Assembly (NCBI RefSeq): GCF_011759365.1
Contig: NZ_JAARLZ010000009.1
Span: forward strand, 62,001 to 126,000
Direction: 5' to 3'
From: Luteibacter anthropi
GTDB lineage: Bacteria > Pseudomonadota > Gammaproteobacteria > Xanthomonadales > Rhodanobacteraceae
DNA: 64,000 nt
Part shown: one piece after another, positions 19,638 through 30,425 of the stretch
How the letters are laid out: each line of letters starts with the position of its first letter
Numbering within the stretch: the stretch's first letter is position 1
Notes under the pieces: model-generated
The model's database searches: none
What the model saw: only the letters and a program-made list of their open reading frames with translations
What the model was told of the DNA's origin: nothing
Program-made: the position numbers and the translations under genes

Positions 19638-22097
19638 TTATTTGGGGAGGGCGTAGGCGATGACCCAGTCGCCTTGTTTCGTGCCCAGCGAACCATGGCC
19701 GCCTGCGGTGACCAGGATGTACTGGCGACCGCTGGCATCCGCGTAGCTCATCGGCGTGGCCTGTCCGCCTGCTGGCAGGCGGGCCTCCCATACCTTGCGG
19801 CCGGTGCGGACGTCGTAGCCACGGATGTAGTAATCCAGCGTGCCACTCAGGAACGTGACACCGCCGCCCGTGGTGAGCATGCCGCCGAGGCTCGGCACAC
19901 CAAGCGGCATCGGGATCGGCAGCGGTGCGCTGTCGATGATGGTGCCGTTGCGGTGACGCCACATCATGCGACCCGTGCCCAGATCCACGCCCGCCACGTA
20001 ACCCCACGGCGGTGCCTGGCAGGGGATGCCCAGCGGGGAGAGGAACGGCGACAGCTCGATGGCATAGGGAATGCCCTTGGCCTGCTTGATGCCTTCCGTT
20101 TCGCTCTTGGATTCTTTTACTTCCATCTTCGCCAGCTCATCCTTCGGGATCAGCTTCGACTGGAAGGCCATGTAGCTCGGATTGAGCAGCAGCAGCTGGC
20201 GCGTGGGATCGACCGAGATACCGCCCCAGTCGAATACGCCGAAGTTGCCCGGAAACACGAGCGAGCCCTGCAACGACGGCGGGGTGAACATGCCGTCGTA
20301 ACGCAACGAGCGATAACGGATGCGGCACCACAGCTGATCCAGCGGTGTCGTGCCCCACATATCTTTCTCGCGCACATCCGGCGGTGCGAAGTTCAGGTCC
20401 GACAGGGGCTGCGTGGGCGAGGTATGGTCGCCATCCACCGCACCCTGCGGCCGCTCCACCTCACGGATCGGCACGATGGGCGTACCGTCGCGGCGGTCGA
20501 GTACATAGATGCTGCCCTGCTTCGTCGACGCCAGCAGCGCAGGCTTCATGCCGTCGGCCGTCTTCATGTCCATCAGCGTCGGTTGGCCACCCACGTCCAT
20601 GTCCCACAGGTCGTGATGGGTGAACTGGTAATTCCACTTCACCTTGCCGGTAGCGATATCCAGTGCAACGACACCTGCGCCGTATTTCTCCGAGGTGGGG
20701 GTACGGCCGCCGGCAAACTGATCCGGTGTCTGGTTGCCCATGGGCAGGTAGACCATGCCCAGGTTTTCGTCGACGCTGAAAATCGACCACACGTTCGGCG
20801 AGTTGCGCGTATAGAGCTCGTTCGGGCCGATGGGCGCGGTGTCATCCGGCTTGCCGGGGTCCCAGTTCCACACCAGGTGGCCATCGTGCACGTCGTAGGC
20901 ACGGATCACACCCGACGGTTCGTCGGTGGATTCATTGTCGGTGACATGGCCGCCGATGATGACCAGGTCGCGGGTCACGGCCGGCGGCGAGGTGGAGTAA
21001 TAACCGCCCGGCGTGAACGGACCGATGTTGGTGCGCAGGTCCACCGTGCCGTCCTTGCCGAAGTCCGTGCACGGCTTGCCGCTGTCCGCGTCCAGCGCGA
21101 TCAGGCGAGCGTCGGCGGTGGGCAGGAAGATCCGGCGCGGGCAGGTGGCAGAAGCCGTGGCCGGCGGCGGCAGCGGTGCGGTGGAAGCCACGGCCGGTGC
21201 ACCGGCCGCCGTGGTGGCGGGCGCGGGAATCACGGCCGACGCGTACTTCGTATCGTCGTGATAGGACACGCCACGGCAGGTCATGTGCTCCCAGTGCTTG
21301 AAGCCCACGGGGCTCTGCAGCTTCGGATCGAACTCCCAGCGCTTCTGGCCGGTAGCGGCATCCACCGCGATGACGCGGCTATGGGGTGTGCACAGGTACA
21401 CCGTATCGCCGATCTTCAGCGGCGTGTTTTCCGCCGTGGTCTCGGTCGGATCGTCCGGGCCGGGCACGTCACCGGTCTGGATCTTCCAGGCCACCTGGAG
21501 CTGGCCCGCGTTGTCGGGGGTGATCTGGGTGAGCGGCGAATAGCGCTGGCCATAGGGCGAGCCGCCGTAGTCGGTCCAGTCGCCATCCGGACGCATGGCG
21601 CGGTCGCCCTGAGGACCGGTCTCGTCGGCCATCGGTAGTTCACCGGGGATATCGCGCTCGGGACGCAGTGCACCCGCCACGCCCACCGCCGCCATGACCA
21701 GCAAGGCTAGAAACAGGACACCCCCACCGGTGCCGCGTGCGCTGGCGTAGTAGCGCTCGCGATTCAGGCCGCGGCGCGGCCAGGGCAGCAACAGCCACAG
21801 GCCCAGGGCAAACCACAGATCGAGCCGGGTCAGCAGCTGCCACCAGTCCAGGCCCACTTCCCAGAAGGCCCAGCCCGTGGTGCCGACCAGCAGCAAGGCG
21901 TAGATCGTTACCGCCGAGCGTTGCCGCAGCAGGAGCAGCAAGGCCACCAGCAAGGTGATCACGCCGGCCACGATGTAGTAGACGGAGCCGCTTTGCCGGA
22001 GCAGCACGATGCCACCCCAGGTCAGCGCGGCACCGTACAGTGCGAAGACAAACGCGGAAAACAGCGTCGCCGGATGGAAACTCCTGGTTCGATTCAT
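19638..22097 (-). CDS. gcd: Membrane-bound PQQ-dependent glucose dehydrogenase
   Basis: Quinoprotein that oxidises glucose to gluconolactone in the periplasm and feeds electrons to ubiquinone. 819 residues. The start ATG 22097 (MNRTRSFHPATLFSAF) has AGGTGAGG upstream and opens five transmembrane helices (about 8-145). The periplasmic eight-bladed propeller follows with DWTDYGGSPYGQRYSPLTQI, CRGVSYHD, CPRRIFLPTADARLIALDAD, HVTDNESTDEPSGVIRAYD and the C-terminal GGHGSLGTKQGDWVIAYALPK. PQQ biosynthesis genes are not in the window. The gluconate it yields could be used by gntK at 16632-17147. Confidence 0.94.
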   Translation of the reverse strand: MNRTRSFHPATLFSAFVFALYGAALTWGGIVLLRQSGSVYYIVAGVITLLVALLLLLRQRSAVTIYALLLVGTTGWAFWEVGLDWWQLLTRLDLWFALGLWLLLPWPRRGLNRERYYASARGTGGGVLFLALLVMAAVGVAGALRPERDIPGELPMADETGPQGDRAMRPDGDWTDYGGSPYGQRYSPLTQITPDNAGQLQVAWKIQTGDVPGPDDPTETTAENTPLKIGDTVYLCTPHSRVIAVDAATGQKRWEFDPKLQSPVGFKHWEHMTCRGVSYHDDTKYASAVIPAPATTAAGAPAVASTAPLPPPATASATCPRRIFLPTADARLIALDADSGKPCTDFGKDGTVDLRTNIGPFTPGGYYSTSPPAVTRDLVIIGGHVTDNESTDEPSGVIRAYDVHDGHLVWNWDPGKPDDTAPIGPNELYTRNSPNVWSIFSVDENLGMVYLPMGNQTPDQFAGGRTPTSEKYGAGVVALDIATGKVKWNYQFTHHDLWDMDVGGQPTLMDMKTADGMKPALLASTKQGSIYVLDRRDGTPIVPIREVERPQGAVDGDHTSPTQPLSDLNFAPPDVREKDMWGTTPLDQLWCRIRYRSLRYDGMFTPPSLQGSLVFPGNFGVFDWGGISVDPTRQLLLLNPSYMAFQSKLIPKDELAKMEVKESKSETEGIKQAKGIPYAIELSPFLSPLGIPCQAPPWGYVAGVDLGTGRMMWRHRNGTIIDSAPLPIPMPLGVPSLGGMLTTGGGVTFLSGTLDYYIRGYDVRTGRKVWEARLPAGGQATPMSYADASGRQYILVTAGGHGSLGTKQGDWVIAYALPK

Positions 22098-22176
22098 GGC
22101 CTCACCTTGGAACGGCCCACCCCTGGACGAAAGGTTGGCGGTCAGGGCGTGAACCCCAGGTGGAGAGCCGGGCCCG

Positions 22177-23826
<1,650 letters not shown>

Positions 23827-23898
23827 CCTGGGGGCGATGCCTTGAAGATACTGATTCGGGGGTGGAGGTACAGGGGGTGCGGATGGGGGTCGGTTTCG

Positions 23899-23979
23899 CC
23901 GGTCGCGCGCAGGCGCGCTCCTACAACAGCCTCGCTCGCGCAGGGCGGCTTGTGTAGGAGCGCGCCTGCGCGCGACCGG
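23899..23979. repeat. REP pair (divergent)
   Basis: Reverse copy 23899-23925 followed by forward copy 23953-23979, between the acyl-CoA synthetase and the NmrA-like gene. Confidence 0.8.
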
Positions 23980-23995
23980 CAATGCCCCATAACCC

Positions 23996-24847
23996 TCAGC
24001 GAGCCACCAGCTCCGCCACCACCGTATCCACACCCGTCTCGCCCTTGATCGACGTCGTGCCGAAATCGATCCAGCCTTCGTTGAACCCGTCGATCATCCG
24101 CATGCGCGGACCGGGATGACGCATGCCCTGTGCCTGGAAACGCGCTTCCCACGTTTCGCGCGGCACCACGCGGGCCACCACGTCGCGACCGAGCGCACGC
24201 GAGAACGCTGCCGCCAGGTCGTTCGGGCTGGTGCGCACCGGCCCTTCCAGTTCGACGATGCGCACGCCGTCCCACGACTCGCCCAGCAGCTTCGCGGCAA
24301 GGCGGCCGACATCCCGCGTGGCAACCATCGCAATGGGACGATCGAGCGGATCAAGATAGCTGTCGATCACACCGCTCTCGCGGGCCGATGTGACGTCCCA
24401 CTGAGAGTTTTCGAAGAACCAGCCTGCGCGCAGGAAGGCGACGGGCATCGGCAGCGTGCCCAACTTCTTCTCCATGCGGCCGAGCTGGGAAAGCAGGTTC
24501 TCCTCGGTGGCTTCGGCGCCGATCGTGGAGAGCACCACCACCCGCTGCGGCCGTGCGGCAAGCAAGGCTTCATGAATCGAGGTAATGGTGCGGTTCGATT
24601 CCGGGAAACCCGGGGATGGATCGAACACGGGCGGCAGCAGCACGAAAACGGCCTCGCAGTCGCGGAACGCCTCCGTGAGGGCGGCCGTATCGTCGAGTTC
24701 GGCCACGGCGAGCGTGGCACCGCGCTCCAGGAAAGCACGTGCTTTCTCAGGGTTGCGCACGACGGCTCGGAAAGGGCGACCGGCGGTGAACAGCGCCTCG
24801 GCGAGCGAGGCACCGACCTGGCCGGTGATTCCTGTGATGGCGTACAT
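23996..24847 (-). CDS. NAD(P)-binding NmrA-like protein
   Basis: 283 residues with a Rossmann start [20 protein letters not shown] carrying the GxxGxxG motif of atypical short-chain dehydrogenases (NmrA/QOR2-like). [20 protein letters not shown] and [14 protein letters not shown] fit this family, in which many members are redox sensors or quinone reductases rather than classic dehydrogenases. There is no Tyr-x-x-x-Lys catalytic pair. Cytosolic, monocistronic. Substrate unknown. Confidence 0.85.
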   Translation of the reverse strand: MYAITGITGQVGASLAEALFTAGRPFRAVVRNPEKARAFLERGATLAVAELDDTAALTEAFRDCEAVFVLLPPVFDPSPGFPESNRTITSIHEALLAARPQRVVVLSTIGAEATEENLLSQLGRMEKKLGTLPMPVAFLRAGWFFENSQWDVTSARESGVIDSYLDPLDRPIAMVATRDVGRLAAKLLGESWDGVRIVELEGPVRTSPNDLAAAFSRALGRDVVARVVPRETWEARFQAQGMRHPGPRMRMIDGFNEGWIDFGTTSIKGETGVDTVVAELVAR

Positions 24848-25017
24848 GGCGTGTCTCCATTGGGGGATGGAGAAAGGCTACGCAGTCGTCATTCGTGACT
24901 GAAGCGACGGGTGGTAACGTGATTTATGATCTTTTGTCACCACTACCTCGCCGACATACATCTCCATAACAAGCGTGGCGGTATTTGTTGGCCCACCTCA
25001 CCACCGGAGCCACCGTC

Positions 25018-25443
25018 ATGAAGACCCGCTTTGCCGCCGGCCTCGCCTTTGCCCTCACCCTCGCCGCAGGCAGCGCCTCCGCCGGGCAGCTGGACAAGCT
25101 CGGCGGAATGCTGGGCGGAGGGGGTGGCTCATCGCTCACGTCCGGCAGCATGGGCAACGCGGCCGGCATCATCCAGTACTGCCTCAACAACAACTATCTT
25201 GGCGGCGAAAGCGGCGCCAGCGGCGTGAAGGACCAGCTGATCTCCAAGCTCGGCGGCGATTCGAAGCAGAAGCAGGACATGGGCTTCGTGGAAGGCCAGC
25301 GCGGCCTGCTCAACGACGACAAGGGCAAGACGATCCTGGACCTGGGCAAGGAGAACAAGGGCGGCGGCGACCTGAAGGCGCAGCTCACCACCAAGGTGTG
25401 CGATGCCGTGTTGAAGCAGGGGAAGAAGTGGGTGGGGATGTAG
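25018..25443 (+). CDS. DUF2501 family secreted protein (YjjA-like)
   Basis: 141 residues starting at ATG 25018 (MKTRFAAGLAFALTLAAGSA). It has a Sec signal peptide cleaved about residue 23 (SASAG). The mature part begins with a Gly-rich stretch (LGGMLGGGGGSS), then IIQYCLNNNYLGG and QLTTKVCDAVLKQGKKW, with two cysteines that probably form a disulfide. E. coli YjjA is the best-known relative and is uncharacterised. No operon partner. Confidence 0.82.
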   Translation: MKTRFAAGLAFALTLAAGSASAGQLDKLGGMLGGGGGSSLTSGSMGNAAGIIQYCLNNNYLGGESGASGVKDQLISKLGGDSKQKQDMGFVEGQRGLLNDDKGKTILDLGKENKGGGDLKAQLTTKVCDAVLKQGKKWVGM

Positions 25444-25466
25444 TTCTCCCTCACATTCCGGCTTCG

Positions 25467-25580
25467 CCGGTCGCGCGCAGGCGCTTCCCGTGTAGGAGCG
25501 CGCCTTGCGCGCGACCGGTGATCGCGAAAACGTTTCTGCGTTGACGTTCCAACCGGTCGCGCGCGAGGCGCGCTCCTACA
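25467..25580. repeat. Three REP elements
   Basis: A truncated reverse copy (25467-25490), a forward copy (25492-25519) and a reverse copy (25554-25580) between the convergent DUF2501 and hybrid kinase genes. Confidence 0.8.
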
Positions 25581-25591
25581 GGGGGTTCTGG

Positions 25592-27220
25592 TTACGGGCG
25601 GGTGATCCTTGCCAGGGCTTCCGTCAGTTCCGCCACGCCGTACGGCTTCACGATGATCGCCGTGCGTGCGTCGCGGCGGATGTCGTTCGCCGTGTGGTCG
25701 CCGGTGGCGTAGATGACCGGCAGGTCGGGTCGGGTCTCGCGTGCACGCTCCACCACTTCCACACCACTCATGCCGGGCAGTGCCACGTCGGCCAGCATCA
25801 CGTCGATGATCTCGGCGGCGAACACGCGTAGCGCCTCGTTGCCGTCGGCCGCCTCGAACACGGCATGCCCACGGCTCTCCAGCATTTCGACGATGGACAG
25901 CCGGATCAGCGCATCGTCTTCCAGCACCAGTACGCGCAACGGACCATGCCGCGTCGGCAGCGGCACGGCCGGGGCGGAGGCATCGGTGGAAGGCACGCGC
26001 GGCACGCGGCCGGACAACACATGGCGAACCCGCCGCGCCAGCGCCTCACGAGTGTAGGGCTTGCTCAGCAGTTCCACGCCTTCGTCCAGGCGGCCTCCGT
26101 GGACGATGGCGTTTTCGGTATAGCCGGAGGTGAACAGCACCGCGATGCCCGGCTGGCGCTCCACGGCCTTGCGCGCCAGCTCGGGGCTGCGCAGGGGGCC
26201 GGGCATCACCACGTCGGTGAACAGCATGTCGATCGCGATACCGCTTTCGATGATGGACAGCGCGCTTTCGGCATCGCGCGCCCGCAATACGCGGTAACCC
26301 AGGTCGGCCAGCATGCCGACCACGGTCTCGCGCACGGCGTCGTCGTCCTCGGCCACCAGGATGGTCTCGTCGCCACCGCGCACCTCGCCCACGTCGAGGG
26401 CCACGATGCGGTCCTCGGTCTGCGTCGAGCGCGGCAGGTAGATGCGCACGGTGGTGCCGTGACCGGCCTCGCTGTAGATCTTCACGTGGCCGCCGGACTG
26501 CTTCACGAAGCCGTAGACCATCGACAGGCCCAGGCCCGTGCCCTGCCCCTCGGGCTTGGTCGTAAAGAACGGCTCGAACACATGCGGCAGGACCGCCGCC
26601 GGGATGCCGCTGCCGGTGTCGGTCACCGCCAGCATCACGTACTGGCCGGCGCGCAGGTCGCCGTGGGCCGCCGCATAGGCGTCGTCCAGCAAGGCGTTGC
26701 CGGCCTCGATGGTGAGCTTGCCCTGTCCGTCCATGGCATCGCGCGCGTTGATGGCAAGGTTGAGCAGGGCGTTCTCGACATTGGTCGCGTCGATCAGCGT
26801 GTTCCACAGGCCGCCCGCGATGACGGTCTCGACCTCGATCGCCTCGCCCAGGGCACGACGCAGCAGCTCGTCCATGTCGCGGACGAAGCGGCCGATGTTG
26901 ACTACCTTGGGTACCAGCGGCTGGCGCCGGCCGAAGGCCAGCAGCTGCGCCGCCAGGCGGGCCCCGCGGGTGACGCCCGCCATGGCGTTGGCCACGCGCC
27001 GCTCGGCGCGGGGATTGCCGCTGACGTCGGCGGCGAGCAGTTGCAGGTTGCCCCCGATCACCTGGAGCAGGTTGTTGAAATCGTGCGCGACCCCGCCCGT
27101 GAGCTTGCCGATGGCATCCATCTTCTGCGCCTGGCGCAACTGGTCCTGGGTCATGTCGATGGCTGGGTCCAGCGACTGGGCAGGTGGCGAGTGGTCCTGC
27201 GGCTCGAGGGGATGGCGCAT
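25592..27220 (-). CDS. Hybrid histidine kinase with two receiver domains
   Basis: 542 residues, soluble, with no sensor or transmembrane domain before the kinase core. HisKA H-box KLTGGVAHDFNNLLQVIGGN (about 40-59) of the HWE/PAS-kinase-like type, HATPase_c with N box NLAINARDAMD, G1 DTGSGIP and G2 GTGLGLSMVYGF. The first receiver (about 285-400) has FTDVVMPG, the second (about 428-540) has MLADVALPGMSG with phospho-acceptor Asp and VKPYG. Such proteins usually receive signal through a partner. No DNA-binding domain and no cognate regulator lie nearby. Confidence 0.9.
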   Translation of the reverse strand: MRHPLEPQDHSPPAQSLDPAIDMTQDQLRQAQKMDAIGKLTGGVAHDFNNLLQVIGGNLQLLAADVSGNPRAERRVANAMAGVTRGARLAAQLLAFGRRQPLVPKVVNIGRFVRDMDELLRRALGEAIEVETVIAGGLWNTLIDATNVENALLNLAINARDAMDGQGKLTIEAGNALLDDAYAAAHGDLRAGQYVMLAVTDTGSGIPAAVLPHVFEPFFTTKPEGQGTGLGLSMVYGFVKQSGGHVKIYSEAGHGTTVRIYLPRSTQTEDRIVALDVGEVRGGDETILVAEDDDAVRETVVGMLADLGYRVLRARDAESALSIIESGIAIDMLFTDVVMPGPLRSPELARKAVERQPGIAVLFTSGYTENAIVHGGRLDEGVELLSKPYTREALARRVRHVLSGRVPRVPSTDASAPAVPLPTRHGPLRVLVLEDDALIRLSIVEMLESRGHAVFEAADGNEALRVFAAEIIDVMLADVALPGMSGVEVVERARETRPDLPVIYATGDHTANDIRRDARTAIIVKPYGVAELTEALARITRP

Positions 27221-27405
27221 CTAGCCTGGTGTCCTGTGGGTGGCCGCAGAGTCTAGCCTCGCTCGAAGACCAACTTTGTGTAGACGATCTTCACAAAATC
27301 TTGACCGCCGAAGGTGTTTGCGGGTGTCCGAGGGGGCCTTCCACCCGGCCGTCACGGTGTCAGCCCCTGCGATCAAGGACATACGAACGTACCCTACATA
27401 TTGTG

Positions 27406-27432
27406 TTGACCTACCCCCTCCCCGCCTATATC
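27406..27432 (+). promoter_or_regulatory. Candidate promoter of the nrdAB leader
   Basis: TTGACC (27406-27411) and TATATC (27427-27432) precede the riboswitch by about 10-20 bp. The spacer is 15 bp, or 17 if TATCGT is taken as the -10. Confidence 0.45.
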
Positions 27433-27439
27433 GTGTGTC

Positions 27440-27690
27440 TCGCTGGTCACCGACGGAACGCTATTTTCCGCCGGACGAGAGGGAATCCGGTGCAAATCCG
27501 GACTGCTCCGCAGCGGCGAGTGGAATCGACCCTTCGTGCACCGCACCTTCCCGGGGGGGAAGGCGTCGCGTCCGACGGACACGCTCCATGAAGGCCGATC
27601 CCCATACCAGTGTGCGGTGGCGACTTCCGTGGGAAGGCGCGTCGCGGACCCGGGAGCCCCCTGTCGCCCCCGTGCCCCGACCCATCCGCG
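27440..27690 (+). ncRNA. Cobalamin (B12) riboswitch upstream of nrdA
   Basis: The leader contains the conserved core GGGAATCCGGTGCAAATCCG (27481-27500) followed by GACTGCTCCGCAGCGGCGAG, the typical L5/P6 region of AdoCbl riboswitches. A B12-box-like segment, ACCCGGGAGCCCCCTGTC (about 27648-27665), lies 160 nt further on. Peripheral stems (GGTGGCGACTTCC...GGGAAGGCGCGTCGC) fit between. Class I RNR genes under B12 riboswitch control are known in organisms that also have a B12-dependent class II enzyme. Cobalamin binding would turn nrdAB off. Boundaries are approximate. Confidence 0.85.
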
Positions 27691-27705
27691 GCGCCACCGC
27701 GTCGA

Positions 27706-27727
27706 GCCCCGTTTTCAGTAACGGGGG
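27706..27727 (+). promoter_or_regulatory. Hairpin in the riboswitch expression platform
   Basis: CCCCGTT / AACGGGG with a 6-nt loop, followed by GGTTTGG, 22 bp before the nrdA start. It may sequester the ribosome binding site or act as a weak terminator when cobalamin is bound. Confidence 0.5.
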
Positions 27728-27748
27728 GTTTGGAACAGGCCCTGGGGC

Positions 27749-30268
27749 ATGCCACATATGACCACGATGGATTCCGCAGCGCGCGAGCGCACCGAGACGG
27801 CCGCCGAGACGACCGCCACCCCCAACCCCACCGCCGAGAAGGCGCCCGCTGCCGGCTACCGCAATGACGCCCCGCCGGCGTTCACCCTGACTCCTCCCCA
27901 CAACCCCGGCCAGATGCGCGTGAAGAAGCGCAACGGCGGCCAGGAAACCGTTGACGTCAACAAGATCGTGCGCGCGGTGACGCGCAGCGCCGATGGCCTG
28001 TTCTCGGTCGATCCGATGCGCGTGGCGCTGAAGACGATCGGCGGCCTGTACGACGGTGCCACCACCCAGGAACTCGACCAGCTGTCGATCCGCACCTCCG
28101 CGGCGCTCACCGCCGAAGAGCCGGAATACGGCCAGCTCGCCGCGCGCCTGCTCTCGGCCTTCATCGACAAGGAAGTGGCCGGCCAGGAGATCCAGTCGTT
28201 CTCCCAGTCGATCGCCACCGGCTCCGAGCTGGGCATCCTGAACGAGCGCCTGCGCGACTTCGTGCAGACCAACTCGCGCAAGCTCAACGACGCCATCGAC
28301 ACCAACGCCTCGCGCCGCTTCGAGTACTTCGGCCTGCGCACGGTGTACGACCGTTACCTGCTGCGCCACCCGACCAAGCGCTTCGTCATCGAGACGCCGC
28401 AGTACTTCTTCATGCGCATCGCCTGCGCGCTCGGCGGCAACGATGTCACCGAGACGCTCGAGCTGTACCGCATGCTCTCGTCGCTGGAATACCTCGCCAG
28501 CTCGCCGACCCTGTTCAACGCCGGTACCGCGCATGAGCAGCTGTCGTCGTGCTTCCTGCTCGACTCGCCGCAGGACGCGCTGGAATCCATCTACGCCAAG
28601 TACGGCGACGTGGCCCAGCTGTCGAAGTTTGCCGGCGGTATCGGCCTGGCCTACTCGCGCATCCGTTCGCGCGGTTCGCTGATCAAGGGCACCAACGGCC
28701 ACTCCAACGGTCTCGTGCCGTGGCTGAAGACGCTCGACGCCTCGGTCGCCGCCGTGAACCAGGGCGGCAAGCGCAAGGGCGCGGCCTGCGTGTACCTGGA
28801 AAGCTGGCACGCCGACATCGAGGAATTCCTCGAACTGCGCGAGAACACCGGCGACGACGCACGACGCACGCACAACCTGAACCTTGCCAACTGGGTACCC
28901 GACCTCTTCATGCGCCGCGTGGAGACCGACGGTGACTGGTCGCTGTTCGATCCGAAGATCGTGCCGCACTTCGTCGACACCTGGGGCGCTACCTTCGACG
29001 CCGCCTATGAAAAGGCCGAAGCCGAAGGCCTGGCCGTGAAGTCGATCAAGGCACGCGAGCTCTACGCCCGCATGCTGCGTTCGCTGGCCCAGACCGGCAA
29101 CGGCTGGATGACCTTCAAGGATCGCTCCAACGCCACCAGCAACCAGACCGCGCGTCCGGAAAACGTCATCCACCTGTCGAACCTGTGCACCGAGATTCTC
29201 GAAGTCACCAACGAGAACGAGACCGCGGTGTGCAACCTCGGCTCGGTGAACCTCGCCCGCCACGTGGTGGACGGCGTGTTCGATTTCGACAAGCTCGCCA
29301 CCACGGTCCGCACGGCCGTGCGCCAGCTCAACCGCGTCATCGACCTCAACTTCTACCCGATCGCCACGGCGAAGACGGCCAATGTGAAGTGGCGCCCGGT
29401 GGGCCTGGGCGTGATGGGCCTGCAGGACGTCTTCTTCAAGCTGCGCCTGCCGTTCGATTCCGACGAAGCCCGCACGCTGTCCACGCGCATCCAGGAAGAG
29501 ATCTACTTCCACGCGCTGTCGCAGTCGAACGAGATCGCCGAGCGTGACGGCGCCCACCCGGGCTTCGACGAGAGCCGTGCCGCCAACGGCGAGCTCCAGT
29601 TCGACTACTGGCCGGCCGCCACCCCGAACGGCAAGGACGAGCGCTGGGCCGAACTGCGCGCGAAGATCAAGCAGCACGGCCTGCGCAACTCGCTGCTCAT
29701 CGCGATCGCCCCCACCGCCACCATCGCCTCGATCGCCGGCTGCTACGAGTGCATCGAGCCGCAGGTGTCCAACCTGTTCAAGCGCGAAACGCTCTCGGGC
29801 GACTTCCTCGTGGTGAACCGCTACCTCGTCGACGAACTGAAGACGCTGGGCCTGTGGACCGCCGAAGTGCGCGACCAGATCAAGCTGGCCGAAGGTTCGG
29901 TGCAGGGCGTGACCGCCATCCCGGCCCAGCTGCGCCTGGTGTACCGCACCGTGTGGGAGCTGCCGCAGAAGGCGCTGATCGACCTCGCCGCCGCCCGCGG
30001 TGCATACATCGACCAGAGCCAGTCGCTGAACCTGTTCATGGAAAACCCGAACATCGGTCAGCTGTCGTCGATGTACATGTACGCCTGGAAGTCGGGTGTG
30101 AAAACCACCTACTACCTGCGTTCGCGTCCGGCCACCCGCATCGCCAAGACCACGGTCAGCGCCTCGGTGTCCGCACCGGTCGCCCCGGTGGTCGATGCCC
30201 AGGAAGAAGCCACCGCGGCGGTCTTCTGCTCGCTCGAAAACCCCGAGTACTGCGAAGCCTGCCAGTAA
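27749..30268 (+). CDS. nrdA: Class I ribonucleoside-diphosphate reductase, alpha subunit
   Basis: Reduces NDPs to dNDPs with NrdB, cytosolic. 839 residues. An Ala/Thr-rich N-terminal tail is followed by an ATP-cone (about 55-145, starting MRVKKRNGGQETVDVNKIVR) for allosteric activity control. The catalytic barrel has SSCFLLDSP (active-site Cys), NLCTEILEVTNENETAVCNLGSVNL (radical Cys and its partner) and PTATIASIAGCYECIEP. The radical-transfer tyrosines are in MYMYAWKSGVKTTYYLR. The C-terminal tail ends CEACQ, the shuttle CxxC pair. Start ATG 27749 is preceded by the B12 riboswitch; alternative ATGs at 27758 and 27767 are in frame. It shares an operon with nrdB but a REP lies between. Confidence 0.95.
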   Translation: MPHMTTMDSAARERTETAAETTATPNPTAEKAPAAGYRNDAPPAFTLTPPHNPGQMRVKKRNGGQETVDVNKIVRAVTRSADGLFSVDPMRVALKTIGGLYDGATTQELDQLSIRTSAALTAEEPEYGQLAARLLSAFIDKEVAGQEIQSFSQSIATGSELGILNERLRDFVQTNSRKLNDAIDTNASRRFEYFGLRTVYDRYLLRHPTKRFVIETPQYFFMRIACALGGNDVTETLELYRMLSSLEYLASSPTLFNAGTAHEQLSSCFLLDSPQDALESIYAKYGDVAQLSKFAGGIGLAYSRIRSRGSLIKGTNGHSNGLVPWLKTLDASVAAVNQGGKRKGAACVYLESWHADIEEFLELRENTGDDARRTHNLNLANWVPDLFMRRVETDGDWSLFDPKIVPHFVDTWGATFDAAYEKAEAEGLAVKSIKARELYARMLRSLAQTGNGWMTFKDRSNATSNQTARPENVIHLSNLCTEILEVTNENETAVCNLGSVNLARHVVDGVFDFDKLATTVRTAVRQLNRVIDLNFYPIATAKTANVKWRPVGLGVMGLQDVFFKLRLPFDSDEARTLSTRIQEEIYFHALSQSNEIAERDGAHPGFDESRAANGELQFDYWPAATPNGKDERWAELRAKIKQHGLRNSLLIAIAPTATIASIAGCYECIEPQVSNLFKRETLSGDFLVVNRYLVDELKTLGLWTAEVRDQIKLAEGSVQGVTAIPAQLRLVYRTVWELPQKALIDLAAARGAYIDQSQSLNLFMENPNIGQLSSMYMYAWKSGVKTTYYLRSRPATRIAKTTVSASVSAPVAPVVDAQEEATAAVFCSLENPEYCEACQ

Positions 30269-30276
30269 CACGCTGT

Positions 30277-30304
30277 TGTAGGAGCGCGCCTCGCGCGCGA
30301 CCCG
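30277..30304 (+). repeat. REP between nrdA and nrdB
   Basis: Single forward REP 9 bp after the nrdA stop, followed by an inverted CCCCGGAGCGG / CCGCTCCGGGG hairpin (about 30304-30331). Likely site of mRNA processing or differential expression within the operon. Confidence 0.8.
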
Positions 30305-30425
30305 CCCCGGAGCGGAGCCACCGCTCCGGGGCCACTTCAAGATCCACCCTTCGATAGCGCTGTCGCTACACCCCATTCCGATGCAGGCGCGCCTTTCGCG
30401 CCGCTCATTCCAAGAGGTACCCTCC

